NCBI GenBank assembly: GCA_964017235.1
Contig: OZ024931.1
Location: 122,523,530-122,587,529, forward strand
Source of the DNA: Sabellastarte sp. h YS-2021
Lineage: Eukaryota > Annelida > Polychaeta > Sabellida > Sabellidae
Direction: 5' to 3'
Length of the DNA: 64,000 bases
Under the pieces are notes generated by a model that saw nothing but the letters and a program-made list of their open reading frames with translations, was not told the DNA's origin and searched no databases. A program made the translations under genes and the position numbers. This document shows positions 1-11,968 of the stretch, piece by piece (positions within the stretch are counted from its first letter, which is position 1; every line of letters starts with the position of its first letter).

Positions 1-93
1 TGAAGTTCTGAAAATGGAAGAAGATATTCAGTAAATCAAATTATATAATGAGGAATTACACTATATTAGATTTATAAATGTGAAATTTGTTAA

Positions 94-110
94 GGGGGGG
101 GGGGGGGGGG
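94..110. repeat. Poly-G tract, 17 bp
   Basis: Uninterrupted run of 17 G. It could form a G-quadruplex and is prone to slippage and sequencing error. Confidence 0.95.
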
Positions 111-190
111 CAGCACCATTTAAAAGTTCAGATGCCCAATGGAATCACAAAATCAAAAATGTGTGAAAAAACAAATGTCCACAGTTCAAG

Positions 191-2066
191 AAAATAGCAT
201 CAGAGATGCCCGTACCCCACAGCCTTGGGAAATATTTTCAACACCATGAGATATAGAAGTACTGTACCAGTACAAACTTCAGGATACTTTCAGAGCACTG
301 TCAGTTATATAAAGGTCCAAACAATGTTTAAATGGAGAAATAATGTTTAAAAGAAAGATAATGCGTATAAAGATGAAGTATTAAAACAAGATAATTCAAT
401 GACAAGATGACAGCATTAATTAGTAAACTAAAATTCAACACTCTTTATATACATCTGCATTTCCGAATTATGGTTTAGATGGTTTGAATATTACCATGCA
501 TACAGAAGTGGTAATACATTTAATGAATGCTTATGTGTGGTGTTGGAGTAAAATCTGCGGCTCACTTGATGAAATTCTATCTCTTACAATGGGAAGTTAT
601 GAAAGTAAAATTCTTAATAAATTCTAATATGACTTTTGCTTAATCTGCATCAAAAGACAGACCCAAAGGTGCAACAAGATTTTAAAGGTCAAGGTCACTA
701 CGGCAAGGTAAAAGGTGAAATTAAGGTCACACCATGATAATACACACCTATAGCCAATAACCAATGTCCCTACCAAATATCAACTTCCTACACCTTACGG
801 TTTCCGAGATACAGCCCTGACGATTTTATAGGTCAAGGTCACTATGGCAAGGTCAAAGGTGAAAATCAAGGTCACACCATCATGCTGCACACCTACACCC
901 CCTAGCCAATGTCTCTACCAAATATCAACTTCCTGCACCTAACAGTTTCCGAGATAAAGCCCGGACAATATTTTATAGGTCAAGGTCACTACAGCAAGGT
1001 TAAAGGTCAAATCAAGGTCAGACCATGACGTTGCACACCTACACCCCCTAATCAATATCCCTACCAAGTATCAACTTCCTACACCTTACGGTTTCTGAGA
1101 TATAGCCCAGACAACATTTTATAGGTCAAGGTCACTACGGCAAGGTCAAAGGTCAAATCAAGGTCAGACCATGACGCTGCACACCTACACCCCCTAAGCA
1201 ATATCCCTACCAAGTATCAACTTCCCACACCTTACGGTTTCTGAGATATAGCCTGGACAAGATTTTATAGGTCAAGGCCACTACGGCAAGGTCACAGGTC
1301 AAATCAAGGTCACACCATGACGTTGCACACCTACACCCCCTAACCAATATCCGTACCACATATCAACTTCCTACACCTTACGGTTTCTGAGATATAGCCC
1401 GGACAACATTTTATAGGTCAAGGTCATTACGGCAAGGTCAAATCAAGGTCACACCATGACATTGCACACCTACACCCCCTAACCAATGTCCCTACCAAAT
1501 ATCAACTTCCCAAGCCTTACAGTTTCCGAGATATAGCCCGGACAACATTTTATAGGTCAAGGTCACTACGGCAAGGTCAAAGGTCAAATCAAGGTCAGAC
1601 CATGACGTTGCACACCTACACCCCCTAACCAATATCCCTACCAAGTATCAACTTCCTACACCTTACGGTTTCCAAGATATAGCCTGGACAAGATTTTATA
1701 GGTCAAGGTCACTACAGCAAGGTCAAAGGTCAAATCAAGGTCAGACTATGACGTTGGACAACTACACCCCCTAACCAATGTCCCTACCAAGTATCAACTT
1801 CCTACACCTTACAGTTTCCAAGATATAGCCCGGACAATATTTTCAAACTCAAGGTCACTACGGCAAGGTCAAAGGTCAAATCAAGGTCAGACCATGACGT
1901 TGCACAGCTACACCCCCTAACCAATGTCCCTACCAAGTATCAACTTCCTACACCTTACGGTTTCTGAGATACAGCCCGGACAAACTATTTCCCGCCGCCC
2001 ACCCACCCACCCACCCGCAGGGCCCGCCCGCCCGGACGCCCGACCATCCGGCTGTGGGGTAAAAAT
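191..2066 (-). mobile_element. HINE/Helentron-like element, family A copy 1
   Basis: The left end is AAAATAGCATCAGAGATGCC, with hairpin GCATC-AGA-GATGC at 197-209, followed by TACCCCACAGCC at 213-224. The same 12-mer occurs inverted (GGCTGTGGGGTA, 2050-2061) at the right end, after a CCCACC/CCCGCC tract (about 1988-2046). Between them lies the 146 bp tandem core. A subterminal inverted repeat plus a hairpin next to only one end, with no long terminal inverted repeats and no obvious target duplication, is the layout of Helentron-associated non-autonomous elements such as DINE-1. Read that way, its 3' end is at 191 and it points to minus. It encodes no Rep or helicase. Tandem-repeat MITE-like pearl elements are the alternative name for such structures in bivalves. 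Confidence 0.72.
640..1985. repeat. Family A tandem core, about 146 bp unit, about 9 units
   Basis: Head-to-tail units begin around GGTCAAGGTCACTACGGCAA and pass through ACACCTACACCCCCTAACC and TATCAACTTCCTACACCTTA. Corresponding positions are spaced 146 bp (for example 1143, 1289, 1574, 1720, 1866, with one slightly shorter pair). Units differ by scattered substitutions, so the array is not very young. Many units carry AGGTCA direct repeats. Confidence 0.9.
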
Positions 2067-2865
2067 GGAAGGAATTTCCTTACAGTGACTAGTGAATGTC
2101 ACATAGTGTGGTGAAGTTCATATTTCCTACTTTGAACAATATACAAAGTGACAGAGATGGAAGAGATGTCATACCCAGTTATTCAGAAACATGACATCAA
2201 GTAAAATGTTAAGAATTGTGTCTTAGATGTTATTAAAACTGGAACATATGTGGGATTGGACATTACAACAAAATGGTTTGAAGCTACAGATTTGGATCGA
2301 CGCATTAAAAAGAATAAGATTCTGCAAAACATTACTGTTGATGTATCTAATTTAGTACACTAATTGAAACATAAGGAAGTCTATGTTTGAAAATTATACC
2401 TCTTTCAGGTAATCCAAAAGAATATTCATGTTTGGTGAGTAGTAAATTGAAGCTATGTTTGCTTGCAAATTGTAGATTTGTTCAGTGAGAGCAGTATCAT
2501 TTTACATTACACTTCCCAGGGAAAATTCCCACATGCTGTGCACTTTAAGAACTTGTCCAACAGGGAGAAACACGTTTTTATGCCCTCCAGAGCTTTTTCC
2601 ATAGTCTGTAATTACTTAATGTTCTTCCTTATTCTTGTTATGTTTATTAGTTTATGTCTTAGCTGTACCAATATTGTTTTATTTTGCCACTGGCAGGGGG
2701 TATATTTCTATTTTAAACTCACAATAATTTCTTGTTTATTTAACTTAAACAGTTATTTCACAATTTGACACTGGATTTTCTGAGGCTGAAATGAAAAGGA
2801 CAATTTCACCACACTCTATTATTTTGGATGTGTTATACTGACTTATTGAATCAATTATATGCCCT

Positions 2866-3573
2866 TGTTCCACCAAAGGATTAAGCCCCGATCCTGTCGG
2901 CGACCCTTAATCGTGGGTAGTCTTGGAAAAAATGGAAAAAAAATTGACCAATGGGGTGGAAGACAGAATCGGTATGAAGGTCTGGGATTAACTACAGATC
3001 GGCCTCAGGACGCCCCAGGAGGCCCCAGATAGTCCCTAACTGGTCTGGGACTAAGGACAGACTAAGCCATTTTTCTGGTCGGTTTGAACCACGATCCTGT
3101 CGTAGACAAACCGACTGGGTCCCAGGACGCCTCAGGCCTCCTGGGACTAAGCCCCGACTAACCCAGGATTAAGTCCCGACCCCACAAGGTGTCCTGAGGC
3201 GTCCCCAGGCGTCCCCAGACCGAGATAGCCGATTTTTGCTTTGCAATGGGACTAAGGGTCGCAGGAAGCCTGGGACTAAGGTATAGAGGGTCTGGGACTA
3301 AGGGTCGGCGACTAAGGGTCGCAGGCGGCCTGGGACAGCATAGGACTGTGTAAATTTGATCTGAGGAGGCCTGAGGAAGCCTGGGACTGGACATTTTGTT
3401 TATGGCGGGAAAAAATAATCGGTTGGGGTCGGGAGAAATATCAAACATGTTTGATTTCTCACACGGCCTCAACCGACCACAACCGACCCTTACAGGAAGC
3501 CTGGGACTAAGCATATTTTTGAAACCGACCCTCAAAAACCCTTAATCGGGAGCCTTAGTCGTGTGGTGGAACA
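2866..3573. mobile_element. Non-autonomous element with imperfect terminal inverted repeats
   Basis: Ends match as inverted repeats: TGTTCCACCA at 2866 against TGGTGGAACA at 3573, and the similarity continues with gaps into GGATTAAG/CTTAGTC. The interior is packed with short repeats around CCTGGGACTAAG and CGACCC(T/A)TAATC. No transposase is present. The frame on the minus strand here is only the repeat translated. Class not determined; target duplication unclear. Confidence 0.55.
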
Positions 3574-4339
3574 CCCACAATACTGTTAACAATTATATTC
3601 ATGAGCAGACTATTGCGAAGTTAAAGTCTTGCATGAGTGGCAAATGTTATCACAGCTAGACAATCTAGTCACCTAAATACCTTCTTCAGGCACCAAATTT
3701 TTTAACCTTTGCATTAACTGGCTGAAAAAAATAATTCCGTTGTTAAAAATTACAGGAAACAAAAAGCCAGTGGAAACTGCCACTGTGGATCGTGTAGCTT
3801 GTTAATGACGCACTTTCATGCCATTAATGACAATCTTGTTCACAGTTCATTTAGGCAGAGCAAGCGATTCATTGTTTGCACATAATGGATTGAATTTTAT
3901 GTTCTAATTGAACTTCCCTATCTAGAAGACCATTTTGAATATTAGATCAAGTCCACTAATCCCGACCCTTTCTGCTGTCAGAAAATAGAGTAATAACATT
4001 CTTTAGTTATTTCCCTTTTGGTTTATTCTAAGTGCAACTGAAAGGATATTCATTTTTTTATCCACAAGGGAAAACTAACAATCCTCATCCCACAATTTTT
4101 GGGTAATGGATAGATTTGGACAAGGTCTTGCTAGGACAACTTTTATGACACACAACAGTTAAATGACCAGCACCAACATAAGGAGTGATGTTTTTATTTG
4201 TGTCAAGCGACATTTTCATAAACTTGCAGCAAACTTTCCAGATCACAGTTTGTAGACACTCTGATTTCTCACTCACAAGAATGGTACAGTAAGCATCCAT
4301 GTGAGATAGTCATGTTTTGAATGATTTGTTTCCAAAGGA

Positions 4340-4500
4340 GACAAGGCCGAAAGGGGTTTTGGTCTATCAGTACGAGCCGCAAAGCCATCAGAGACACGGG
4401 TAGTGTACTGAAGCGGTCACCCATCCCAGTGTACTAATGTACCTCATTGCTGCTTAACTTCAGTGAAGAGACAGGTACTCATCATTCGACGCAACAATTT
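4340..4500 (-). mobile_element. 5S-rRNA-like SINE or 5S pseudogene
   Basis: Read on minus, 4461-4413 gives GAAGTTAAGCAGCAATGAGG, then TTAGTACACTGGGATGGGTG and ACCGC. This matches the 5S rRNA internal promoter: box A (AAGTTAAGCA), the intermediate element (TTAGTAC) and box C (GGATGGGTGACC). Beyond it the sequence is not 5S (it ends in a CGAAAGGGG-type stretch), which suits a 5S-headed SINE (SINE3 type) more than a simple pseudogene. No target duplication was identified. Confidence 0.6.
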
Positions 4501-4510
4501 ATCAAAGTCA

Positions 4511-5206
4511 GGGGCCGTATTCATAAAAAGATCTTAAGTCTGAGACAAAAAATAGTCTCAGCTTTGAGATTTGGTCTCAGCCGAGACCAAGTCTCAACTT
4601 TGTACTCACAAATAGGTTCTCAGCTGAGACCAAGCTGAGACCAGTCTCAAGTCTTCCCAATGTAAACAAATCATTAACTTGCAAATATATCCAACATTTT
4701 TTTAAAGATCAATAGTTTTTGTGTGTTTTAATTCTTAACAAAAATTATACTGTCTATTAAAATAAAAAATAAATAGAAGATTGTGTCAATTGTTTTTTAT
4801 TTTGCATGTCATATGATCCACTTCTTTGTTGCTATGCAGTCAGAAAACTCTGTTGAAAATTGTCTCAAAGTAAGGCACTTTTGAAGCCAAAATTTGTGCT
4901 ATCAGTTGTTACAAAAGTTTAGGCCAAGTAGTATATATGTTGTAAATTATTTCTACTTTACATTAAGCCATAAAAAAAAAATATGAATCTCCGTTAAGAT
5001 GAAATAATGCTTGAGACTTTAAACAAAATATTTAAGACAACTATGTACCAGTCTTAAGCTTGAGACCAAATCTGAGACTAAATTTGATCTCAACTGTTTT
5101 GTGAATAGCTAACAAGTCTGAGACCAAAAATGGTCTCAGACTTGAGACCAAAACTTAAGACTTGAGACAAAATTTGGTCTCAGCAAGTTTTTTGAATACC
5201 GGCCCC
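4511..5206. mobile_element. Foldback MITE with GGGGCC ends, GTCTC-rich arms
   Basis: Begins GGGGCCGTATTCATAAAAAG and ends with the inverse of GGGGCCGGTATTCAAAAAAC. Both arms are filled with alternating GAGACCAA and TTGGTCTC motifs, so the arms can pair for over 100 bases. The interior is AT-rich and non-coding. It resembles PIF/Harbinger- or hAT-type MITEs of marine invertebrates, but no clear target duplication (TCA / GGA flanks) decides the class. Confidence 0.65.
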
Positions 5207-5496
5207 GGAGACAAAAAAAAAAACAGATTAAAAAAAGAAGTGATCTCTAAAAGCACGAGCCTCACTAGACCTTGTGCTTAACAATTTGAATCAACTGCTT
5301 GTTTAAAGTATCTAAGATTAAATACAAAACCAGTAAAAGATATGGCTTATACAAAGTTTTTATTTCTTCAGATTTGATGTTTGTTTCTAATACTTTAACT
5401 TCTCTCGCAATTAAATATGATGCCAGTTGTAAAATATGTAATTATCGCCCATTGGTCTTGGACACTTGAGTGGTTTCTTTACCTCAAACAGTTGTT

Positions 5497-5511
5497 CCCC
5501 CCCCCCCCCCC
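5497..5511. repeat. Poly-C tract, 15 bp
   Basis: Uninterrupted run of 15 C within AT-rich sequence. Confidence 0.93.
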
Positions 5512-8500
5512 ACTCTTTTAGAAAAAATGCACTGCCCCCAGGTGTTTATATGGATAAATACGGTATTTGCTCGCATGGATATAACTTTAAAAAAATCTGG
5601 TCCAAAACAAAGACGCTTGATGTTTTTCCAGCAGTCTCAAGTACCTTACAGAGTTGAAAATGGGTGACTTTTATCTGAAGCAGAAAGTAAGAGTCAATCA
5701 GACACACTGCAGGAAAAACCTAGAACTGAACTACATTAAGTCAAATCTCCAGAAACAAGACAAACTTCCATGTAACCAGGGACTCCAGACAACAGGATCA
5801 TTTTTCATTTCAAAAAGCCCTTGATGAACCATAAATTCAAATCTTCTTAAAACTGAAGTGAAGTGAATTCTGCTTAATAGATTTCCACTAGGGGTTTCAG
5901 AATATATTGTTTTACTTTACTGATAACAAAATACTGTTGACCAAATTAGTTTCACTGTTGCCCATTGGTGACATCAAAAGCTGCAGTCATTATTTCAGTG
6001 ACTTCCTGTGTTTACCCTGAAACAAGAGTTTATGGGTGACCTGAAGATCTCTGCTGTCAACCCTTGATCTTACAGCAGATCCAAGCACTGAGTAAAAATA
6101 CTCACTGCCCTCAGTCTGACTTAACTCTGATTCTATGCAACGTGGCAGCAAGGATGAATGAGTGCTGGAGTAGAATTAAAGCATATAAACAGACAATATA
6201 CAACGAGCTTTTGCATCAAAATTGCAGCAAAATGGGAACAATAACAATGGAACAACATATATCCATAGTTCTGGCATGAAGCATATTTTTGGCATTAAAC
6301 TAGAGTAATAATTGTTGTGTTTAAACAGATATCAAGTAATCAATAAGTGTTGATAAAACATATCAGCTTACAGAAGAAGAATGCCTTGGATAAACCAAAA
6401 TGTCTGTTAATTAGTCAGAGACAGTGTTTGAAACTGGTGCCTGCCCACCTCCAATTAATTTGCAGTTAACTATAAGGTTGTGCTTGAAGCAAGCCTGAGT
6501 GCTTGTAACATATCTTAAGTGTTTTTCTCTATTAAATAAGGGTTTATAGAGGAATATTTACACATTTTGTCTTGTTTTTGTTGCCTTTTCAGTCGGTAGC
6601 CATATTGCTTCTTTGTCGAGCAATCTGATTGGATGAAAATTCATGAAGTGGGAATGTCATCTAGACACAGTCAGTGTATGGGATTCAAATCCAACAATCA
6701 AAACAAGTCCAAAAAGTTTGTAACTTTGTATGCATTTTTTCCACTTTTTTCAGTCTTACAAAATATCTTGTTCTAATAGAACTTGCAACTTTTGCAAAGG
6801 GCTTCTACCTTTCCAAGATTACAAGCCCAACAGGCTTTTTTTGCATGAATGTTGAACACTGGTCACAGGTTTACTGCTTTATCAGCAGGCCAAAAATACA
6901 ATGAACCAGCAGAACACCAGGGATGTATAAGTAATGTCAACATGAAGTTATCAACAGCTGTTTCATAAGAATCTCAGTATCTTTCAGAAAATTTAAACAT
7001 GGCTTTGACATCTCCGTGTCTGGTTTTGCACTTTTTGGTACGGTTCACAAAATGACACCGAGAAATGATAAAATATTAAGATCTGAAGAACTGTCTGTAA
7101 CTCCAACAGAGTCTCTGTAACAGTGACAAGTTAGTTGGTCTGAACACTAATTTTTTTTTTGTACTATCCACATGTGACCACAGCAATCGCAGCCGATTTA
7201 AGCAGCCCGGTTATTATATTTGCTTTTTACCAGCTTGAATATTTAAACATTTATTTGGAGTGACGTTTTTTTTCCATAAAAACCGCAGGAATTTTAGTGG
7301 TCATTTGGTCAGATTATGGTGAACAACTGTTAGGAAAGGTTGCTAGTATTGCATGCTTGGTTTGTTGGAGTGTTTCAACAGTGTAGCAGACTTGCAGGTT
7401 GGTTACACAATATGTTTACAGACAGATTTTGATTTGACTAAATTTGTATTCAGGATTGAGTTTTAGATGTTTATATCTGTAGTGATAGATTTATTCATAT
7501 ATCCTTGATTTCTAATATTCTGTGATTTTGGTTCAGTAATTATTTTACAGAATCTACTGTATTTACACTGTAGTGCTAACAACTAGTCTGACACTTATCT
7601 AGTCATTGCAGAACGAATGGTGCTTGTAGTTGTCATAGTAGTTGTTTTATTTGTACATAGTAAATTAATTTATTTAATTTATTCGTATGCATATGATATC
7701 TTTGGAAATCTAATTATTATTCGTCTTTGATGTAGTTACAAGAGGATGGCAGTTTTTAATGTTATTATATAACATTAAGTGTGTGAATATTTAATTTAGT
7801 TCAGATTTGAAATTCCATTAGTGTGTACAATGTCTTTGTAGGTGTTTCTTGGTCTGCAGTAATGTAACCACTCAGTCTACATGTGGCTGCTGATTGTTGT
7901 AACTGCTGGTGTCCATAGATGTGAGTGATTAAAAGCTTAGATTAGCCTGCTGTCTTTTTCCCCTACCTTTCTCCATCCCCTGATTTCACACACACCTCAG
8001 AACTGAATGAAAATCATCAACTTAAAATGCTTAACCTTTTTTGTTCCTCAATAGCCCATCTCAACACCTACAATGTGAACACCACTGTGTAAAAAAGATA
8101 CCACTCTCAAAGTATGGAGTAATGAACTCTCAGTAACGAGTAAGAGTAGTTTTTCATGTTTTCATGTTTGAAGCAATAGAAATATCATTTTGAATTGACG
8201 TTAAATTCATGGCTACTTACTGCTGCTTTTAAATTACAGAAAGAAAAAATGTAAATTTTGCGAATTTAAATGCTAAAATGAGTTCTTTTAAAATAGTCCA
8301 GAAATAGTCAAATGGTCCTCTGGTAAAGAATTTAATTATCATTCCAACCCTAATTGAAGCCTACTTGAAGTAATTAAAAGTCTGATTTTGTTTTGTATAT
8401 GCTTCTGTTTTCAGAAGTAATGCAAAATTTTGATTTTTAAAGTTACCAAATCCTAGAAAATCTCAACATTATCTTCATGTTGAGAGGACTTAATAGCCAG

Positions 8501-9240
8501 TGTCAGTAGTCCATCTAGATTTCTGACTGGTCTGCTGCCAACTTTTTACAAACACAAATCCTGACATTAGAAAGCTAACCATGTGGTTTAATGCAAGTCT
8601 GTTAACCACTGATTCACCTGAAAACTTTATTCTGTGAAAATATCCCACAGAATATAAAAATCACAACTGAGACATTCCATAAGAATAATCAGACAAGTGG
8701 TTACTATCATATTTGATCAGAAGTGTTCATAAACCCACTTCAAATTACAGGGGGTTTCAATTTATGGTTTCAAAAACATTAGTCAATTTCTCATCCCTTG
8801 CAGTGGTTTTATACATTCACCTAAAATCATTTGATCAGGGTTCAAATCTCAGTACATTACTAACCATCTGCATCCTTGGCTTCCAGATCCCTGGCTTCTG
8901 TCACTGTCATGTCCAGGATCAGGATAGGGGGCTGAAAATACACAGAAACGTATATACTTCATTGTCAAAGAAAAAATAGCTGTGGTCATTAAGTTTGTGC
9001 AGATAGGTTAAATCTAATGGTGTCCAATGCATCAGTATATTGAAAACCTCAGTATGAATTAGCAATTACTATAAAGACGTTTTTAAAAGACTGCCCACAT
9101 GAAATGATCAAATAATTTTAAATCCTAATGGAAGGCAGAACACAGTAAATACGTTTGAAGGTCTATAATCCAACCTCTATTCTGTGCATTTTTGTTTATG
9201 TTTTTATGTATGTATTTGTATGTTGGAAAAAAACACAATA

Positions 9241-9267
9241 AAAAAAAAAAAATATATATATATATAA
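9241..9267. repeat. (A)n(TA)n microsatellite
   Basis: Twelve A followed by about eight TA repeats. Confidence 0.9.
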
Positions 9268-11189
9268 TCCAGCCTTCTACTATCCAAATATTTGATTTTA
9301 TGAACTTATTTCCAATCTCTCCCAAATTAGTAACTTCACTATTGCTTTTATACTGGAATACCTCTTCTATTTTATGTACCTTATGTCATCTGAACTAAAT
9401 CTTATTCACTTTATTTATATGGTTTAATAAAAGAGCTTTTCACGGAAGACATTTTTTTTGCAGTTGAAGATGAAAATATTGCGAAATATACTTCTTCAAG
9501 GCAATGAATCCTTTTAACACCCAAACAAAATAGCAGTTCTAGGCATTTCTTGCGGGTATGGGGTAAGTTTACATGGCAGAATGTTAAAAAGTTTTTTAAA
9601 CTTTAGTACCAATAGGTTTAAGAAAGCCCTGTCTCATAATGGTTTATTATATTGTAGTACATTTTGTAAATACAAGAGTGATCTTATAATTACAAAATAC
9701 ATTATTATCTTTACAAGAAAACACATCCTATGAATAGATGCCAAACTTGCTCATGACTTATTTATTATGGCCACTGAGGACCTCTACAGGCTCTGGAACT
9801 GTAGCTTTACTGAACAACTTTGAAAATATGCAAGCTATGACAACTCTAAGCTACCATTTCTTTTCTTAATATGTTAATTTTATGAACAAGTTCCTGATTC
9901 ATCTGTATAAGTTAGTAACTTGTACATGAAAGTTACTAACTCATATATACAAATTATTGTGCAACTTATTAAGCTACGTGATTGAGTTAATAACAGTTAC
10001 TGTATTTACAAGTTTGTAACTTTTAAGTAACAAGGTAGAGATGACTTGAAAATAACTTACACTATTACATGCTTGTATTGTCAGTGCAGCCTCAACATTT
10101 CCTTAAATATGTTTAAACCAACAACACACAACTAAATAAAAAGAATCAAACTTACAGTCTGTTTGGCTCCTTAATTAATACATGTAAATTTGCTTTACGC
10201 TACTTTGAGATATTACTCATAACTACATTTTTAAAGCCTCCAATGACAAATTTTAGACCTTAAGCTGTTTTAATTTTGTGGATTTATTTAACTGTTTACG
10301 TCATAAGAAAAACATTTACCTTAAAGAAGTACCCAGGTTTTTAAAAACAGACAATTTGCATGATGAAAATTTGACAGGTCACAAAAAGTCAATCCTTGTT
10401 TCATGAGAGGATGCTGTTACCTCTGATAGAATGTCAAAGCTATCACGTCATATTACTGTTTCAGAAACTTGAAAAAAAAATAGCAAGAAAGTGAGAATTG
10501 TAATGTTATAACGGTTACCTTAGTTTCTACTTAGCACATATTTTTGAATTTGTTGAAAACAGTATTCAGTTTTAAAACATTATATGCGACCTAGGAAAGC
10601 TGAACATCAGTATGGTGGTAGGTGGGAGAGGTGTCATTTGAATTGTACTAAAAAAACAATCTTCAAATGTGGACTTTTGCAGATGAACAACCAAGTTGCT
10701 TGATTGTAGTGTAGAATCTCTGACCAACTTGTATGAAGTGCTTTATTTCAGGACCTTTCAATTACAAACTATCATGTGACTCACTACATGTGGTGAAATG
10801 TATCAACAAATCACAAGTACAGCTAGTCAAAAACAATGTCAACCACTGACTAATGTACGGAAAACACAAACTTTACCATCTTATAGAAATAATACTCTTT
10901 CACTACACGGCATAAGTACAGGCTACAAACTGCACCTAAATCTGAATAGTTAAGCCTGGAATTTTGAAAGTTAATTCCAATTACATGTAGTAAAAATTCA
11001 TCACATCCCTAATGCTGGTTGCAATTTCATTTGTAAAATATAAATAGTCAGGAGTTGAGTTTGCCGAGAACAAAACAGATGTTGTCAGATTTAGTTTGAT
11101 CTTTTGAGTACCTTTCTGTTTCCCATCCATATCATTTATTTCAATAAAGTGTTGATGTGGTCCTATTCTTGCTTTCACAACCTGATGAC

Positions 11190-11370
11190 TAAAAACTATA
11201 AAATACTAGTTCCAAGTTCAAAGTTGAGGTCTTACGTCCCATTCAACAACCAGGGTCATATTGGGACAGGTCCTCAGCATTGTCAGTTGTGGGAGTCAAA
11301 CGTACACAGAGGTGACAGCCTGTGATTTAGATGCCAAACTTGCTTACCACTAAGCCACTAATGACCTTGT
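11190..11370 (-). mobile_element. tRNA-headed SINE, family 2, diverged copy
   Basis: Read on minus it begins with a box-A-like AGTGGCTTAGTGGTAAGC and has a box-B-like GTTTGACTCCC. It continues CCTGTCCCAATATGACCC and GTTGAATGGGACGTAAGACC. The body matches the copies near 25.9 and 41.5 kb. Old copy with no visible target duplication. Confidence 0.5.
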
Positions 11371-11808
11371 TATAAAATACTATTGGCCATCAACAAAATG
11401 TTTATGTGTAAATGTGTGAACATTATTAAAGTGACTTATAATAATTGTAAATGTATATTTGGTATATATATGTTATATTTGGAAAGTATAAGCTGATCTT
11501 GGAGAAGTTAGCGATGTCAAATAACATAATAGTGTTCTAAAATGAAAGCTCTTGCCAGAGATGCTGATGAATGACTGTACTGTACATATTAACAGTTGAT
11601 TACCAAAGGTGGACTGAGCTAGGTAAGTTTTACTTCTTAAGCTAGTGTGTTATGCAGTAAAGCCTCTATTATCTGACCTTTTATTATCCAAATGTTTGAT
11701 ATTTTGAACTATTATATGACATTTTCATTCCACCAAAATTGTATTTTCTGCATTATAAATGTATCAACCTTTGATTATTCAAATAAAATCGAACACTTCT
11801 AGAATATA

Positions 11809-11968
11809 CAGTGGAACCTCGATTATCTGAATTTCCAATTATTCAACCTGCATTCCGCTCTCCCAACTCCATTTAAACCTGTTATTTTAGGTTTCTATTA
11901 CCCGACCTTTCCATTATCCGACCCAATTGTTACTCTACCAAGAGGGATGGATAATAGAGGTTCTACTG
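11809..11968. mobile_element. pogo/Tigger-like MITE
   Basis: The left end CAGTGGAACCTCGATTATCT is preceded by TA. The right end is the inverse of CAGTAGAACCTCTATTATCC. The CAGT(A/G)GAACCTC(G/T)ATTATCC termini are typical of pogo-group Tc1/mariner elements. The interior (CTCTCCCAACTCCATTTAAA, then CCTGTTATTTTAG) is shared with the copy at 33.6 kb. Non-coding. Confidence 0.7.

Noticed and set aside
3158-3535. 125-residue frame on minus
   Set aside because: Repeated LSPRLP phrases are simply the CCTGGGACTAAG module translated.
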